Source of the DNA: Phycisphaerales bacterium
GTDB lineage: Bacteria; Planctomycetota; Phycisphaerae; Phycisphaerales; SM1A02
Length of the DNA stretch: 64,000 nt
Direction: 5' to 3'
Assembly: GCA_029242715.1 (NCBI GenBank)
Contig: JAQWTL010000014.1
Coordinates: 1 to 64,000, forward strand
The notes below the pieces were generated by a model. It was not told the origin of the DNA. It searched no databases and saw nothing but the letters and a program-made list of their open reading frames with translations. How positions within the stretch are numbered: position 1 is the stretch's first letter; every line of letters begins with the position of its first letter. Position numbers and translations under genes: made by a program. Positions 33,306 to 42,978 of this stretch are shown here, piece after piece.

Positions 33306-34535
33306 ATGCCCCTGCGACATGCAGTTTTTCAATCTAGTGGCGGGCTTCTGAGCATCTTTTTGATGTTGGTCATCTGTTTGCAGGGTTGTGATGATGCGCC
33401 TGCAGCTCCGCCGGCTGCGATACCCATTTCGGTAAGTTCAACAGCCGTCGCGAAGGAGACCATTCCCGAGACCATTCCGGGAGTCGGATCGATCAGAGCC
33501 ATCGAGATTTCAACGATGGCTCCTGAAGTAGCGGGCAATGTCATTGGCCGTTACTTCGAAGATGGTCAGCGGGTGAACCGGGGGGACATTCTCTACACGC
33601 TTGACAGGCGTACCCAGGAAGCCCAGTTGGACTCGACCAAGGCTCAATTGGCTGAGCAGCAATGGATCTGGGAGCGGATGAAGATCCTGGCGGAGACTCA
33701 GGCGGCCAGTGACGCCGAAGTTGCCGAAACGGCGTACTCCATCGAATCTCTTACGGCTCAGGTTGCAGAACTGCAGTCGGTCGTGGACAAGCTCACCGTC
33801 CGAGCGCCTTATGACGGCCAGGTCGCGATTCACATGATTGACGTGGGGACCTACGCCAACGTGGGTGATGAACTCGTGAAGGTCGTCAATGATTCAGTGA
33901 TGCTTGTCGATTACGATCTGGCGACCAGTTGGTTGCCGAAGCTCGAGGTGGGGCAGTCCATCACCCTGAGTACAGAGGCACAACCAGGCAGGGTTTATTC
34001 CGGTCGAGTCACGGCGATCAATCCCTTTGTGAACAACAGCACTCGATCTGTGCAGGTCCGTGCACAGGTTCCAAATCCTGATTTCTCGCTTCGCTCGGGA
34101 TTGTTTGCCGACGTCATCCAGGTTGCTGGCGCCTACAAGGATGTTCTGGTCGTGCCACAGTCTTCGCTTGTCTACACAGGCAACGGTTCCATGGTCTTTG
34201 CGGTCAATTCAGGAATAGCCGTTCCGGTGCCAGTTGTTCTTGTGAAGAAAATTGGTAAGTCACGTGCCATCATCAAGCCGGCGCCTCAGCCGGCAAAGCA
34301 GGGTGAGCCGCAGGAGAAGACGGCTTCAAGTACCAGCGATACGTCATCTACTGGCAAGAGTGCTTCCAAGTCGGCACCGTTACCGAAGATCACACTGAAA
34401 GAAGGGCTTGAAATCGTTGTGGAGGGTTCTGCCAAGCTCAAGCCTGGTTCGAAGATCAATACAACTCCCTACAAGCCTGTTGATGTTTCGGTCGTGACAG
34501 GATTGCCCATCGCACAGCCAGCGAGCGGGGACTAA
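33306..34535 (+). CDS. RND efflux periplasmic adaptor (membrane fusion) lipoprotein
   Basis: 409 residues. The signal sequence has lipobox LVICLQGC. The lipoyl/barrel-sandwich halves are PEVAGNVIGRYFEDGQRVNRGDILYTLD and VRAPYDGQVAIHMIDVGTYANVGD, with a coiled-coil hairpin between them (about 105-160: AQLDSTKAQLAEQQW, AELQSVVDKLTV). Beta-barrel and membrane-proximal domains follow. A Lys/Ser/Pro-rich insert at about 325-365 is unusual. It connects the inner-membrane pump encoded 6 bases downstream to an outer-membrane channel; no TolC homologue is in the window. Confidence 0.93.
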   Translation: MPLRHAVFQSSGGLLSIFLMLVICLQGCDDAPAAPPAAIPISVSSTAVAKETIPETIPGVGSIRAIEISTMAPEVAGNVIGRYFEDGQRVNRGDILYTLDRRTQEAQLDSTKAQLAEQQWIWERMKILAETQAASDAEVAETAYSIESLTAQVAELQSVVDKLTVRAPYDGQVAIHMIDVGTYANVGDELVKVVNDSVMLVDYDLATSWLPKLEVGQSITLSTEAQPGRVYSGRVTAINPFVNNSTRSVQVRAQVPNPDFSLRSGLFADVIQVAGAYKDVLVVPQSSLVYTGNGSMVFAVNSGIAVPVPVVLVKKIGKSRAIIKPAPQPAKQGEPQEKTASSTSDTSSTGKSASKSAPLPKITLKEGLEIVVEGSAKLKPGSKINTTPYKPVDVSVVTGLPIAQPASGD

Positions 34536-34541
34536 GCAGCT

Positions 34542-37500
34542 ATGGCATTCCTCGAGATGCTGATTCGCAGGCCCATCGTGGCCTTCGTATTCAACATGCT
34601 TCTTGTTGTCATCGGCGTTGCAGCTTATTTTCAGCTGCCAGTTGCCCAGTATCCGGCTATTTCACTTCCGGAAATCACGATCACAACTACCTATCAAGGG
34701 GCAGACGCCCAGTTGATGGAAGCAGAAATCACGACTCCCATCGAGCAGGTCATGACCGGTGTCGAGGGTGTCATCTACTTCACATCAACAAGTACGCAGG
34801 GTGAATCCGTCATCACCGTGACGATGGAGATGGGATCGGATGTTGGTGTTGCTGCAAGCCTGATCCAGAACCGTGTTTCCCAGGCAACAAGCAATTTCCC
34901 GGCTGCCGCGCTTCCTCCGATTGTTGTGACTGCTGCGTCGACCCCGCAGATCTACATGTGCCTTGCAAGCAAGACAGCCTCCTTGCAGGAATTGACTGCT
35001 GTTTACAACCAGGGGCTCGTCAATACGCTCAACAATATTGACGGTGTCGATCAAATCATGACTTTCGACAACCCCTATGCGATTCGCATGTGGGTTGATC
35101 CGGCCAAGCTGGCAGCCCATGATCTGACGCCTGTTGAGTTGTCCCAGGCTGTTCAGGATCAGAGCGTCGCCCTTTCTGCAGGTGATCTGGTCAATGATGT
35201 TCGTCAATACGACATCAGTACTGATTTCAGATTGAACACGGCAGATGAGTGGAACGAGATGATCGTGGCCTACCGCGACGGTTTTCCGATTCGATTCAAG
35301 GATCTTGGCTATGCAGAGCTATCCGGCAACAACGTGCCGCCGAATGATCTGTTCTTAAAGGATGGAAGCATTGCTTTGGGCCTTGCTGTGGAGACGTTCG
35401 CATCTGCAAACGCAATCGACGTATCCAATTCGATTCGAAAACTGATTCCAGAGCTCAACCGCGTGCTTCCTGGAGACCTCGAACTCATCATCACCTATGA
35501 CCGGACGGATTTCGTCAGAGACTCGATCGTCGAGATCGTGAAAGCCATGATCGAGGCGGTCATCTTCGTGATCATCGTGGTTTCACTGTTCCTGCTGTCA
35601 TGGCGAGCTGTTCTGGTTCCGATCGTGACCATTCCACTTTCGCTTGCCGGGGCCATGGGGCTTCTGATGTTCCTTGGTTTCAGCATCAACACGATGACGC
35701 TGCTTGCCCTTGTTCTGGCAATCGGACTGGTGGTTGATGATGGGATTGTTGTTCTTGAAAACATCTTCAGGTACATGGAGAATGGCAACAAGCCGATGAC
35801 CGCAGCCATTGAAGGTTTGCGTGACATTCTCTTTCCGCTCATTGCGACAACGACAACCCTTGCACTCGTGTTTGCCCCCGTCGGCCTCGTACCAGGTCAG
35901 ATGGGGGCGCTCTTTGAACAATTCGCCTTTACCCTGGCCGGTACGGTCCTGATCTCGGGTTTCATCGCCATGACGCTCAGTCCCGTCATGTGTCGTCTGT
36001 TATTGCGCCCCTCCAAGAAAGCCAGAAAAGCGGCGGCTGACGGTGAGGTGCCTGCTGCGAACGAAGAAGGTCAGGACTGGATCAGCCGAAACTACGGAAA
36101 GATAATCTCCTTCACATTGCATCATCTGAGGCCGGTCGTGATTCTCATCGCGATCCTTGTGGCGATCTGCGCCTACATGGTTGGTCGAACGCTGCAGTCA
36201 GAACTGTTGCCTACTGAAGACCAGAGCGTGGTCATGGTCTTCTATGAGGGGCCGCAGTACGCCTCGTTTGCAGACATGAGACGGAACGCGGATGAGATTG
36301 ATGCCATCTTGCAGAAGGTGCCAGAAGGCACCCTGAACATCAATCTTGTTGGGACACCTTCCCCGACCTACTACGAGGGCCTGGGAATTCTCACGCTGGT
36401 ACCAGAGGGCCAGCGAAAGCGATCCCAGCAGGAAATCGTAAAATCCCTGCAGGAGCCAATATCAAAAGTACCGGGTGTGTTCGCCTTCCCTCTCAATATT
36501 CCGCCCTCGGTATTCGGTGGGGCCAGTCAGCAGGACGTGAACTACGTCTGGCAGACAATGGGTGGGTATGAAGAACTCTGGAAGTACTGGATTCAACTTC
36601 GGAGTGATCCTGATCTTCAGAAGTATCTTGAAGATATCCAGATTGATCTCAATCTCACCAACCCCCAGTACAGCGTCAAGATCGATCGGGATCTTGCTCG
36701 GGCTTCTGGTGTCTCTGTTGCGGATGCTGGTCAGACACTTGCTGCCACATTCGCGCCAGATCGACTCAACCAGTTTGTCCTGGATGGTCTCGCATACTGG
36801 GTGTACCTCGGAATTCATCCGGACAAGTTGTCTGACCTCAAGATTCTGGACGACATCTACGTTCGAGGAAATGAAGAAAAGTTGGTGCCGCTCTCAGCGT
36901 TGGTGAGCTTTGTACCTGAACAAGGGCTTCTCTACGCGAACCATTACATGGGGCAGAAGTCCCTGACGATCAATGCAAACGTGGCGAACGGCGCCGCTCT
37001 TGGCGGCTGCCTTCAGTTTCTCGAGGACTGGACCACCAAGAACACGGATGGAATCATCGGGTCTACGACCGGATATTCCTGGACGTATGAGCAGGGCCAG
37101 GGCAAGATCGGCATGACCTTCGGCCTGGGCATCCTGGTGGTGTATCTGGTTCTGTCCGCGATGTTCAACAGCATGGTTGATCCTTTGATTGTGCTACTTG
37201 TCGTGCCGCTCTCAATGCTGGGCGCTCTTGTTTGTCTGAAATTGAACGCTGACACGCTCAATATCTATTCAGAGATCGGATTGCTGACACTGGTAGGACT
37301 GATCTCCAAGCATGGCATTCTGATCGTCGAGGTCGCGAATCGCGCGCGGGCACAGGGCATGGAGGTGATGGATGCCGCCATTCATGCCGCACAGCTTCGT
37401 GTCAGACCTATTCTGATGACGACGGGTGCGATGGTGCTCGGTGCTGTTCCACTGATCGTGGAGGGTGGAGCCGGACATGAAACACGTCAGCCTGTCGGCT

Positions 37501-37655
37501 GGGTGCTGGTTGGTGGCATGCTGTTCGGAACATTGATGTCGCTCTTCGTCGTGCCAACGGTCTACTCTTACTTCTCTTCACTCCAGAAGAAGAGATTCCT
37601 GCCTCGGAATGCCGATGGCGAAATCATCGATGTGGATACCTCGACTGAGGGGTGA
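34542..37655 (+). CDS. RND (HAE1-type) efflux pump, inner-membrane subunit
   Basis: 1037 residues, the standard length of AcrB/MexB-like pumps. The N-terminus MAFLEMLIRRPIVAFVFNM, then the twelve-helix pattern in two halves, with large periplasmic loops after helices 1 and 7. The proton-relay helix 4 reads LALVLAIGLVVDDGIVVLE with the two adjacent Asp. The second half has GLLTLVGLISKHGILIVEVAN. It exports drugs or other small molecules with proton uptake; the substrate cannot be told. It forms an operon with the adaptor and the small lipoprotein. Confidence 0.95.
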   Translation: MAFLEMLIRRPIVAFVFNMLLVVIGVAAYFQLPVAQYPAISLPEITITTTYQGADAQLMEAEITTPIEQVMTGVEGVIYFTSTSTQGESVITVTMEMGSDVGVAASLIQNRVSQATSNFPAAALPPIVVTAASTPQIYMCLASKTASLQELTAVYNQGLVNTLNNIDGVDQIMTFDNPYAIRMWVDPAKLAAHDLTPVELSQAVQDQSVALSAGDLVNDVRQYDISTDFRLNTADEWNEMIVAYRDGFPIRFKDLGYAELSGNNVPPNDLFLKDGSIALGLAVETFASANAIDVSNSIRKLIPELNRVLPGDLELIITYDRTDFVRDSIVEIVKAMIEAVIFVIIVVSLFLLSWRAVLVPIVTIPLSLAGAMGLLMFLGFSINTMTLLALVLAIGLVVDDGIVVLENIFRYMENGNKPMTAAIEGLRDILFPLIATTTTLALVFAPVGLVPGQMGALFEQFAFTLAGTVLISGFIAMTLSPVMCRLLLRPSKKARKAAADGEVPAANEEGQDWISRNYGKIISFTLHHLRPVVILIAILVAICAYMVGRTLQSELLPTEDQSVVMVFYEGPQYASFADMRRNADEIDAILQKVPEGTLNINLVGTPSPTYYEGLGILTLVPEGQRKRSQQEIVKSLQEPISKVPGVFAFPLNIPPSVFGGASQQDVNYVWQTMGGYEELWKYWIQLRSDPDLQKYLEDIQIDLNLTNPQYSVKIDRDLARASGVSVADAGQTLAATFAPDRLNQFVLDGLAYWVYLGIHPDKLSDLKILDDIYVRGNEEKLVPLSALVSFVPEQGLLYANHYMGQKSLTINANVANGAALGGCLQFLEDWTTKNTDGIIGSTTGYSWTYEQGQGKIGMTFGLGILVVYLVLSAMFNSMVDPLIVLLVVPLSMLGALVCLKLNADTLNIYSEIGLLTLVGLISKHGILIVEVANRARAQGMEVMDAAIHAAQLRVRPILMTTGAMVLGAVPLIVEGGAGHETRQPVGWVLVGGMLFGTLMSLFVVPTVYSYFSSLQKKRFLPRNADGEIIDVDTSTEG

Positions 37656-37656
37656 T

Positions 37657-38079
37657 ATGCCGATCACTTTGAACATACGTACCTCAGGAAAAGGTCTCTA
37701 TGAGATCACCAGCGAGGTGCAGAGGGCGTTGGTGGATCTTGATGACTCGAGAAATCTGGATGGTGTCTGTACGGTTTTCGTGCAGCACACTTCAGCCAGT
37801 CTTGCCATTCAGGAAAACGCAGATCCCAGTGCTCGTTCAGACATAGAAGACTGGCTGGAACGCACTATTCCTGAAAATGACCCCAGTTACACGCATGTTG
37901 ATGAAGGTCCTGATGACATGCCATCGCATATTCGTTCGATGCTGACCGGTGTTCATCTTGTCATACCTGTAGAAGCTGGGCGATTGATGCTCGGAACATG
38001 GCAGGGGATCTATCTCTGCGAACATCGAAGATCCCCGCATGCCAGACGGGTCATTGTTGCTGTTACTCCGGGCATTTGA
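37657..38079 (+). CDS. YjbQ-family protein (UPF0047, thiamine-phosphate-synthase-like)
   Basis: 140 residues from the ATG at 37657, with GAGG about 8 bases upstream. The family signatures FVQHTSASLAIQENADP, YTHVDEGPDDMPSHI, IPVEAGRLMLGTWQGIYLCEHR and RRVIVAVTPG are all present and the length is normal. Members show weak thiamine-phosphate synthase activity; the physiological role is not settled. It begins 1 base after the stop of the pump gene. Confidence 0.92.
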   Translation: MPITLNIRTSGKGLYEITSEVQRALVDLDDSRNLDGVCTVFVQHTSASLAIQENADPSARSDIEDWLERTIPENDPSYTHVDEGPDDMPSHIRSMLTGVHLVIPVEAGRLMLGTWQGIYLCEHRRSPHARRVIVAVTPGI

Positions 38080-38175
38080 AGGAATGCAGGCCTTCAGCTG
38101 CTCTGGAGTCGGGATTCCGGCGGTAGTTTAGGAAACCAATCGCCCGATGGCTATTGAGCCTGTAGTCTGGAATGG

Positions 38176-39432
38176 ATGAAACAACTGATCATGAAAGTCA
38201 TTGCGGTGATGTATCTGGCATCGCCTGTGCTTGGGACGACCATCTACGTGCCAGGGGACTTCTCCACGATCAGCGTTGCACTTTGGTATGCGGATGATGG
38301 AGATGAGATCATCGTAGGCCCTGGTGTCTATACCGATGAGATCGAGAACATGATCGACCTGGAAGGTCGAGCGATATGGGTGCACAGCAGTCATGGGCCT
38401 GAGGTCACGATCATTGATGGGGAGTACCAGCGTCGTGGCGTCATCTTCCAATCTGGTGAAGGAAATGGTTCGATCATCGAGGGGTTCACCTTTCGCGATT
38501 GTCAGGCGCCCTGGTATGACTGGAATGGCAATGGGCAGGAAGATTACTGGGAGTTTTTCGGTGGTGCTGTCTGGTGTCGCGATGGAAGCAGCCCCGTTAT
38601 CAGATCATGCCACTTCGTCAACGGGATGGCTGAATATGGAGGTGGCATCTGTTGCTTTGATGAATCCTCCAGTGCGAATGAACCGCTTATTGAAAACTGC
38701 AGGTTCATCGACAATACGATTGGTTCAGGTGTAGGTGGCGCGATCTACAGCAATGCAGGCAGTCCGATCATCATCGGTTGTCAGTTCATCGGAAACTCCG
38801 CCAGTTATGGCGGCGGCATCCTGAACGTCGCGGGTAGTGACTCGACGATCACCAGTTGCCTCTTTGAAAACAATGTCGCCAGTCTGGATGCAGGCGCGAT
38901 CTATAACGATTCGAGCATGCCGACTGTTTCTAATACATCCTTCTTCGGCAACAGTGCAGGAGATGATGGCGGAGCCGTATTCAATGCCGATCCGGCATCC
39001 ACACAGAATGTTCCGGTCTTCATCAAGTGTGAATTCTCCAGTAATGCTGCTGAGGACGAAGGTGGTGCCATTGGCAACTTCTCGACAAGTCCCCAGATCA
39101 TTGGATGTGTGATCAGTCAGAACAGCGCGGCTCAAGGCGGGGGGATGCACAGTTGGAATTCAAGCCAACCGTTGCTTTCGGGTACACAGGTTTGCGGGAA
39201 TTCCCCTGAGCAAATCCATGGTTCATGGTTGGATGATGGGGGCAATGACGTTGTTGATGATTGCCCTGTTGATTGTCCAGATGCCACGGGTGATGGAGTC
39301 GTTGATGTCAATGACATTCTGGCGATCATCGGCGCCTATGAAACGAATGACCCTGATGCGGATGTCGACGGAAGTGGATTCGTCGATGCAAATGATATTC
39401 TGGCTGTACTGGCCGGATGGGGACTGTGTTGA
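38176..39432 (+). CDS. Secreted beta-helix (right-handed) protein with dockerin
   Basis: 418 residues with a signal peptide ending near SPVLG-TT. Residues 22-350 form a parallel beta-helix. The start YVPGDFSTISVALWYADDGD is typical of pectate-lyase-like or Pmp-type proteins, followed by repeats such as GGAIYSNAGSPIIIGCQF, GGGILNVAGS and GGAVFNADP. Residues 355-418 are two EF-hand loops (PDATGDGVVDVNDIL, ADVDGSGFVDANDIL) ending WGLC. Polysaccharide binding or structural display is inferred; no catalytic motif was recognised. Confidence 0.87.
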   Translation: MKQLIMKVIAVMYLASPVLGTTIYVPGDFSTISVALWYADDGDEIIVGPGVYTDEIENMIDLEGRAIWVHSSHGPEVTIIDGEYQRRGVIFQSGEGNGSIIEGFTFRDCQAPWYDWNGNGQEDYWEFFGGAVWCRDGSSPVIRSCHFVNGMAEYGGGICCFDESSSANEPLIENCRFIDNTIGSGVGGAIYSNAGSPIIIGCQFIGNSASYGGGILNVAGSDSTITSCLFENNVASLDAGAIYNDSSMPTVSNTSFFGNSAGDDGGAVFNADPASTQNVPVFIKCEFSSNAAEDEGGAIGNFSTSPQIIGCVISQNSAAQGGGMHSWNSSQPLLSGTQVCGNSPEQIHGSWLDDGGNDVVDDCPVDCPDATGDGVVDVNDILAIIGAYETNDPDADVDGSGFVDANDILAVLAGWGLC

Positions 39433-39476
39433 TAAACGAGAGCGGGGGTTCATTGAATGACTAAGGAATCATCGCT

Positions 39477-42218
39477 ATGAAAAAAAGTAAATCAATCTTC
39501 ACGAACACATCGGCTTTTTTGTTTTCAACATGCCTTCTCATATCCGGATGTACCACGGTTCAACCGAATATGGATTCATCGAAATCCAGTCAGATCAACC
39601 AATTCACAAGCAGCCAGCAGTCACATGTCACGGTCGGCGTGGATGGCCGGGATCGTGTTCTTGTTGCCTGGGACAGCAGACGCCAGCAGGAAGGTTGTTA
39701 CGGGGTCTATGGCCGATGGATGGATCTTTCAGGCCAATTGATTGGTGAAGAGTTTTCCATCAATCAACATGTTGAGGGGCATCAGAAGCAACCGACCATT
39801 GCAGCGGATCCTCTGGGCGGGTTCTGGGTAGCCTGGACCAGTACGGGGCAGGACGGTCATGGCGGGGGTATTGTCGCTCGTAGAGTCGAGGCCGATTCCT
39901 GGCAATCTGAAGTAGCTGTGAATGAGATCCGTTCTGGTCATCAGTCGCAGCCAGCAGTCGCTGTAAATGATGATGGCCAGACGCTCTTTGCCTGGCTGAC
40001 TCAGACGCCGGAAGGCTACCGAGTCGCTGTACGAGGATTCAATACGGATGGTTGCGCGACAGCGCAGGAGCGTCAACTTGAATCACCGGGGGAGGCATCA
40101 TTGCCTCGCGTCGTATCGTTGCCGAGTGGTCAGTTCGCAGTCGTCTGGCAAGTGACGACCCATCAACCTGATGGGTTGGTGATGCAGGTCGTTGATTCAA
40201 GTGGCCATGGCGTTGGTTCTTCTTACCGGCTTGCCAAAGCAGGCAGCATCGAGGTCTCGCTCGATCGACTGTCCGACGGTGCCATCGTGGCCTGGCTGGC
40301 GCCCGCAGATGACCATTACACCATTTACACTCAGAAGATCGACGCCAATGGCCATCCAATGGGATCACCAGTGGAAATCATTGCGACTCGTGAAACAGAT
40401 GCCTGGATCAGTGGTGCTCATGTGGCCGCACGTCCAGATGACACTTGGACAGTTGCCTGGAATGAAGATCGAACAGGCCAGGGCAAGCACCGCATTCGCA
40501 TTCAGGAATTCAATGCAGAAGGGCATCCGACTGGTCAAGCAGACTGGCTTGATTCTTCACTGATTCCGGGGCATAAGCTTTCGGTAGCGGCAACGACACC
40601 GGCAATGATCACATCATCATCAGGCTGCCGGGTGATTGGGTTTTCCGGCGCGGGGACCGGGGATGATTCCTCTGCAGCGAATGTGATGGTCCTTGATCAA
40701 GAGACTGTCGAGGCGGTTGCCATGCCGATTCCGAAGGCGCTCACGAAGATGGTGGCGATGACGCCGAATCCACCGACCTTTGATCCTGATTTCGTGCCAC
40801 TTGATCCGATGCCTCGAAGAGCTGGCGCAGAAGACCATGATTTCGAGGGCATCAGCAATACAGGATGGACTCCACCCGATCCGGATATCGCCGTTGGGCC
40901 CGATCATGTTGTACAGGTCGTGAATGGTGGTATTGCGGCATATACATACGAAGGTAATCAGTTATTCGAGACACCCATTGAAGGTGGTGGTGGTTTCTGG
41001 GGATCCGTCGGTGCTCCTGGATTCGTCTTTGATCCTGAAGTCATCTGGGATCCACATGCAAGTCGATTCGTGGCCATGGCGAATGCTCGTAATGGCTCGG
41101 ATTCATATTTCCTGCTGGCAGTTTCAGCAACGGATCAGGCAGATGGCGCCTGGTACAAGTATCTGATCGATGTCTCCGACTTCGATTCGAATATCGATTC
41201 TCCGAATCTGTCTGTTGACGATCGCTTCATCTATGTTTCTGCAGACTTTTTCAGTCCAGACAAGTACTTGATCCTGTGCATCAAGAAGGATCCTGCATTG
41301 GTTGGTGGTCCACTGTCATGGAAGCAGTTGTCATTGAGTGGTGCAGGGAATCAGTCTCTGGGCATGCCCGTGACCTGGGATCCCGGTGCCCCTCAGTATC
41401 TGATCCAGTCATCCGAGGGTACCAGCAACGGTGTCGGGTTCAACGAGATCCGTATCCATGCGATTGCAAATCCGGATCTTGATCCAGTTCTGCAGTCCAT
41501 TGACATTCCGGTGGCAGCCTATTCCTATCCAACGCAACCACCTCAGCAGGGTACGAGCGATCGTCCTTTCCTCTTCGAGCCCAGATTCTGGTCGTGTATC
41601 CAGCGTGATGGTTCCATCTGGGCAGTTCATCATGTGAACAATGATCGAGTACGAGTGCGGTGGTATCAGATCAATTTGAACGACTGGCCAAATGCCTTTG
41701 CTACTCCAACGGTTGCGCAATGGGGAGAGATCGACGCTGGGCAGGGCATCCATACCTATTTTCCGGCGATCACGGTTGATGCATTGGGCAATGCTGCCGT
41801 GACATTCGCCCGCTCGTCAGCCAATGAATACATCAGTATGTACAGCGCCATTCGTGAGGCGAGTGATCCGCTTGGTACGTTCCAGCCAATGCAACTTGTC
41901 AGAGCCTCCACGGCACCCGATACCAGTGGGCGTTGGGGTGATTATGCGGGGGCGTCTCCAAACCCTGATGAACAAGGCAAGCTCTGGCTTGCCCACGAGT
42001 GGACCACGGGAGTGGGTTGGCGAACGTGGATTACCGAGGTGGAGTTTGATGTCTGCCTGGGTGATGTCAACGGGGATAACGTCGTGAATGTCAACGATAT
42101 CCTGAACGCCATTGCTGCCTTTGGTGCCTGTCCAGGTTGTCCAGAAGACATCAATGGCGATGGGTTTGTGGATGTTACAGATCTGCTCACGATTCTTGAC
42201 ACATGGGGGTCATGCTGA
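39477..42218 (+). CDS. Dockerin lipoprotein with beta-propeller-like body
   Basis: 913 residues. An N-terminal lipobox LLISGC at about residues 20-25 predicts lipid anchoring. Residues 45-400 contain repeated strands with WDSRRQ, WVAWTSTGQDGHGG, VVWQVTTHQPDG and TVAWNEDRTGQG, like a beta-propeller. Residues 440-850 are a second large beta domain (PPDPDIAVGPDHVVQVVNGG, RWGDYAGASPNP). Residues 858-913 are EF-hand loops (GDVNGDNVVNVNDIL, EDINGDGFVDVTDLL) with Cys before and WGSC at the end. It would place a dockerin on a membrane. It starts 44 bases after the beta-helix gene. Confidence 0.85.
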   Translation: MKKSKSIFTNTSAFLFSTCLLISGCTTVQPNMDSSKSSQINQFTSSQQSHVTVGVDGRDRVLVAWDSRRQQEGCYGVYGRWMDLSGQLIGEEFSINQHVEGHQKQPTIAADPLGGFWVAWTSTGQDGHGGGIVARRVEADSWQSEVAVNEIRSGHQSQPAVAVNDDGQTLFAWLTQTPEGYRVAVRGFNTDGCATAQERQLESPGEASLPRVVSLPSGQFAVVWQVTTHQPDGLVMQVVDSSGHGVGSSYRLAKAGSIEVSLDRLSDGAIVAWLAPADDHYTIYTQKIDANGHPMGSPVEIIATRETDAWISGAHVAARPDDTWTVAWNEDRTGQGKHRIRIQEFNAEGHPTGQADWLDSSLIPGHKLSVAATTPAMITSSSGCRVIGFSGAGTGDDSSAANVMVLDQETVEAVAMPIPKALTKMVAMTPNPPTFDPDFVPLDPMPRRAGAEDHDFEGISNTGWTPPDPDIAVGPDHVVQVVNGGIAAYTYEGNQLFETPIEGGGGFWGSVGAPGFVFDPEVIWDPHASRFVAMANARNGSDSYFLLAVSATDQADGAWYKYLIDVSDFDSNIDSPNLSVDDRFIYVSADFFSPDKYLILCIKKDPALVGGPLSWKQLSLSGAGNQSLGMPVTWDPGAPQYLIQSSEGTSNGVGFNEIRIHAIANPDLDPVLQSIDIPVAAYSYPTQPPQQGTSDRPFLFEPRFWSCIQRDGSIWAVHHVNNDRVRVRWYQINLNDWPNAFATPTVAQWGEIDAGQGIHTYFPAITVDALGNAAVTFARSSANEYISMYSAIREASDPLGTFQPMQLVRASTAPDTSGRWGDYAGASPNPDEQGKLWLAHEWTTGVGWRTWITEVEFDVCLGDVNGDNVVNVNDILNAIAAFGACPGCPEDINGDGFVDVTDLLTILDTWGSC

Positions 42219-42247
42219 TCAGTGGGTTGGCTGCAGCAGCCACTTGC

Positions 42248-42802
42248 TCATTCCTTCCACTTGATGTTGCAACCAAGGCTCGGTTTCTGATCCTGGCCTA
42301 CTGGTTCTCCGGCGATCATCGCATCCATGGCTGACCGGAGATCTCTTCCATCAACAGGAATTCCAGAGTTCGGGCGGCTGTCATCGAGTTGTCCACGGTA
42401 TGTCAGTTTGTCATCAGCATCGAAGAGGAAGAAGTCCGGGGTGCACGCGGCTTCATATGCCTTGGCGACTTCTTGTGATTCGTCATAGATGTAGGGAAAT
42501 GAAAGATCCCATTCACGTGCGGTTTCGGCCATCTTTTCTGGAGCATCCTGTGGATAGTTCTCGACGTCATTGCTGCTGATGGCCACGATGCCAATTCCTT
42601 TGGACTGGTAATCATGCCCTAGCCTTGCGAGTTCTTCAGCGACATGCACCACGAAAGGGCAGTGGTTGCATATGAAGATGACGAGGGTGCCTTTGTCGCC
42701 ACGCACGCTGTCCAGTGAATGCCTTGCCCCTTCTCCATCTGGAAGTGAAAAGGCTGGTGCTGAAGTGCCGAGGGGCTGCATGGTGGATGGGGTGCGAGCC
42801 AT
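42248..42802 (-). CDS. Thioredoxin-fold redoxin (AhpC/TSA-like)
   Basis: 184 residues without a signal peptide. FICNHCPFV carries the CxxC active site (CNHC), followed by AISSNDVENYPQDAPEKM, and the end SLGCNIKWK is typical of this redoxin subfamily, common in planctomycetes and flavobacteria. Probable cytoplasmic thiol oxidoreductase or peroxidase. Convergent with the dockerin lipoprotein gene. Confidence 0.88.
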   Translation of the reverse strand: MARTPSTMQPLGTSAPAFSLPDGEGARHSLDSVRGDKGTLVIFICNHCPFVVHVAEELARLGHDYQSKGIGIVAISSNDVENYPQDAPEKMAETAREWDLSFPYIYDESQEVAKAYEAACTPDFFLFDADDKLTYRGQLDDSRPNSGIPVDGRDLRSAMDAMIAGEPVGQDQKPSLGCNIKWKE

Positions 42803-42978
42803 GGTCTTCTCTCCTGGTCAACTGTCGTTCTGATGAATTGTTTTTCTCATTGTTTTTCGGCAGGAAAAAGATCGGGTGTTCCAGTGGGTCATACCCTGCC
42901 TGCCTGTCAGTTGGTTTGCATGATACGAAGTCATGGCCAGTTGGCTCTCTCAATCAATGAGCAAGGAGGCTCTTCATC

